Positions 62,622 to 64,000 of a stretch of 64,000 nt of DNA are shown piece by piece (the first letter of the stretch is position 1; each line of letters starts with the position of its first letter). This DNA comes from Polaribacter vadi (lineage in GTDB: Bacteria; Bacteroidota; Bacteroidia; Flavobacteriales; Flavobacteriaceae). Under the pieces are notes generated by a model, which did not search any database, had not been told where the DNA came from, and saw only the letters and a program-made list of their open reading frames with translations. The translations under genes were made by a program, and so were the position numbers. Location of the stretch: positions 2,842,001-2,906,000 of the forward strand of contig NZ_CP017477.1 in the NCBI RefSeq assembly GCF_001761365.1. The letters run 5' to 3'.

Positions 62622-64000
62622 ATGAAAGCGAAATTTCCTGAATATAAAGGACTTGACTTACCAAATGTTGCAGAAGAAATTCTTAATTATTGGCAAGAAA
62701 ATAACATCTTCGAAAAAAGTGTAACTTCTAGAGAAGGTGCAGAACCTTACATATTTTTTGAAGGACCACCTTCTGCAAACGGATTACCTGGAGTGCATCA
62801 TGTTTTGGCGAGAGCTATTAAAGATATTTTTCCTCGTTACAAAACCATGAAAGGTTTTCAAGTGAAAAGAAAAGCTGGTTGGGATACGCATGGTTTACCA
62901 ATAGAATTAGGTGTTGAGAAAGAATTAGGAATTACCAAAGAAGATATTGGAACCAAAATTTCTGTAGAAGATTATAATGCAGCTTGTAGAAAAGCGGTTA
63001 TGAGGTATACAGATATTTGGAACGATTTAACTCAGAAAATGGGGTATTGGGTAGATATGGAAGATCCATATATTACTTACGAACCAAAATATATGGAATC
63101 TGTTTGGTGGTTATTAAAACAGATATACAACAAAAAATTAATTTACAAAGGCTATACAATTCAGCCTTATTCTCCAAAAGCAGGAACTGGTTTAAGTTCT
63201 CACGAATTAAACCAACCAGGAACCTATCAAGATGTTACTGATACCACTGTTGTTGCACAATTTAAAGCAGTAAACGAAACGTTGCCAGATTTTTTACAGA
63301 ATTTAGGAACTATCAATTTTATAGCTTGGACTACAACTCCTTGGACCTTGCCAAGTAACACAGCATTAACTGTTGGACCAAAAATCGAGTATGTTTTAGT
63401 CGATACTTTTAATCAATATACATTTGAACCTGTAAAAGTAATTTTAGCTAAAAACTTAGTTGGAAAACAATTTGGAGGAAAAAATGCTTTTCAAGTTGAA
63501 ACATCAGAAGAATTAAAAGCATACAAATCTGGTGAAAAGAAAATTCCTTTTTACGTTGTAAAAGAATTTGTTGGTAAAGATTTAGTGAGTATTAAATATG
63601 AGCCAATTTTAGATTACAACCTAGATTTTGAGAATAAACAAGACGCTTTTAGAGTAATTTTAGGAGATTTTGTTACGACTGAAGATGGAACAGGAATTGT
63701 ACACACAGCACCAACTTTTGGAGCAGATGATGCTTTGGTTGCCAAACAAGCGAGTCCAGAAATTCCAGCTTTATTAATCAAAGATGAGAATGATAATTTA
63801 GTTCCTCTTGTAGATTTACAAGGGAAATTTAGAAAAGAAATTAAAGATGATATTTACGGTTTTGCAAGCGAATATGTAAAATCTGAATATTTAAATGAAG
63901 AAGATTTAGAAGTTGAATTAAAGGTTCAGCAAGAAAAATTAAAAGACGTTTTAAAAGATCAAAAGCAATATTTATCTGTTGATGAACGATTAGGTTTAAA
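62622..64000 (+). CDS. ileS: Isoleucyl-tRNA synthetase, 3' end cut off by window
   Basis: The frame runs from ATG 62622 to the window end without a stop (459 codons), so the C-terminal part, including the KMSKS motif, is outside. It is recognisable from FPEYKGLDLPNVAEEILNYW, the catalytic region GPPSANGLPGVHH, KRKAGWDTHGLPIELGVEKE, and the editing region (AWTTTPWTLPSN-like WTTTPWTLPSNTAL). It charges tRNA-Ile and edits Val. The nucleotide-binding HxGH motif reads GVHH (residues 57-60). The overall type is IleRS2 (eukaryote-like). Confidence 0.97.
   Translation, partial: MKAKFPEYKGLDLPNVAEEILNYWQENNIFEKSVTSREGAEPYIFFEGPPSANGLPGVHHVLARAIKDIFPRYKTMKGFQVKRKAGWDTHGLPIELGVEKELGITKEDIGTKISVEDYNAACRKAVMRYTDIWNDLTQKMGYWVDMEDPYITYEPKYMESVWWLLKQIYNKKLIYKGYTIQPYSPKAGTGLSSHELNQPGTYQDVTDTTVVAQFKAVNETLPDFLQNLGTINFIAWTTTPWTLPSNTALTVGPKIEYVLVDTFNQYTFEPVKVILAKNLVGKQFGGKNAFQVETSEELKAYKSGEKKIPFYVVKEFVGKDLVSIKYEPILDYNLDFENKQDAFRVILGDFVTTEDGTGIVHTAPTFGADDALVAKQASPEIPALLIKDENDNLVPLVDLQGKFRKEIKDDIYGFASEYVKSEYLNEEDLEVELKVQQEKLKDVLKDQKQYLSVDERLGL

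Overview
The window is AT-rich chromosomal DNA from a member of the Bacteroidota, most likely a marine Flavobacteriaceae of the Polaribacter/Tenacibaculum type. I infer this from the SusC/SusD pair, a TonB receptor with a carboxypeptidase-like N-terminal domain, a type IX secretion sorting domain, the 287-residue primary sigma factor of this phylum, promoters of the TTTG-N19-TAnnTTTG type and weak ribosome binding sites. No prophage, insertion sequence or CRISPR array was seen. Nearly all of it is ordinary chromosome, with a few accessory segments.

Layout. 1-8.0 kb (+): 3' part of pgi, a TonB receptor with a repeat-rich lipoprotein, then a lipid operon (4-TM protein, plsC, acyl-ACP desaturase). 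8.0-15.0 kb (-): a tight seven-gene operon in the order moeA, moaC, mobA, cytochrome c, moeB-rhodanese, a small membrane protein and a membrane-anchored MutS-family ATPase. Several of these proteins are variants: MoaC and MobA carry N-terminal extensions, MoeB lacks its zinc cysteines, and palindromic repeats are translated in frame inside MobA and MoeA. 15.0-20.4 kb (-): a Pif1-like helicase and a T9SS cargo protein flanked by a 14-bp inverted repeat. 20.6-25.3 kb (-): a DUF2200 gene and sucB-sucA, with sucB bracketed by two inverted copies of a structured repeat. 25.5 kb: tRNA-Asn.

25.8-35.8 kb is a compact xylan utilisation locus. SusC, SusD, a surface glycan-binding lipoprotein and a GH10 xylanase with two carbohydrate-binding modules inserted in its catalytic domain form one operon. 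A LacI-type regulator gene converges on it. The susC promoter carries a CAATCGATTG palindrome over its -33 box, a good candidate LacI operator. 36.8 kb holds a decayed transaldolase; 37-38 kb holds rpoD. 38.5-43.8 kb contains three paralogous coiled-coil lipoproteins, interspersed with a YvlD-type membrane protein, a Sua5/TsaC gene and an RluA-type synthase. The three lipoprotein genes share a promoter block with identical 45-nt internal spacing, so they look like a small dedicated regulon.

44-64 kb holds polA, a ParDE toxin-antitoxin pair with its operator inside the promoter spacer, a sterol-desaturase-type hydroxylase, a metallophosphoesterase, a thioredoxin-fold protein without its cysteines, a universal stress protein, a MATE transporter, a histidine kinase, an enoyl-CoA hydratase, an AraC regulator, an HD hydrolase, a bacilliredoxin, a TerB-DnaJ protein, a flavoprotein reductase and the 5' part of ileS. 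The visible IleRS has the GxHH variant of the HIGH motif.

The strongest candidates for something undescribed are the three-lipoprotein regulon, the Moco/cytochrome/MutS operon with its translated palindromes, and the inverted repeat pair around sucB. All function statements come from reading the sequence; no search was run.
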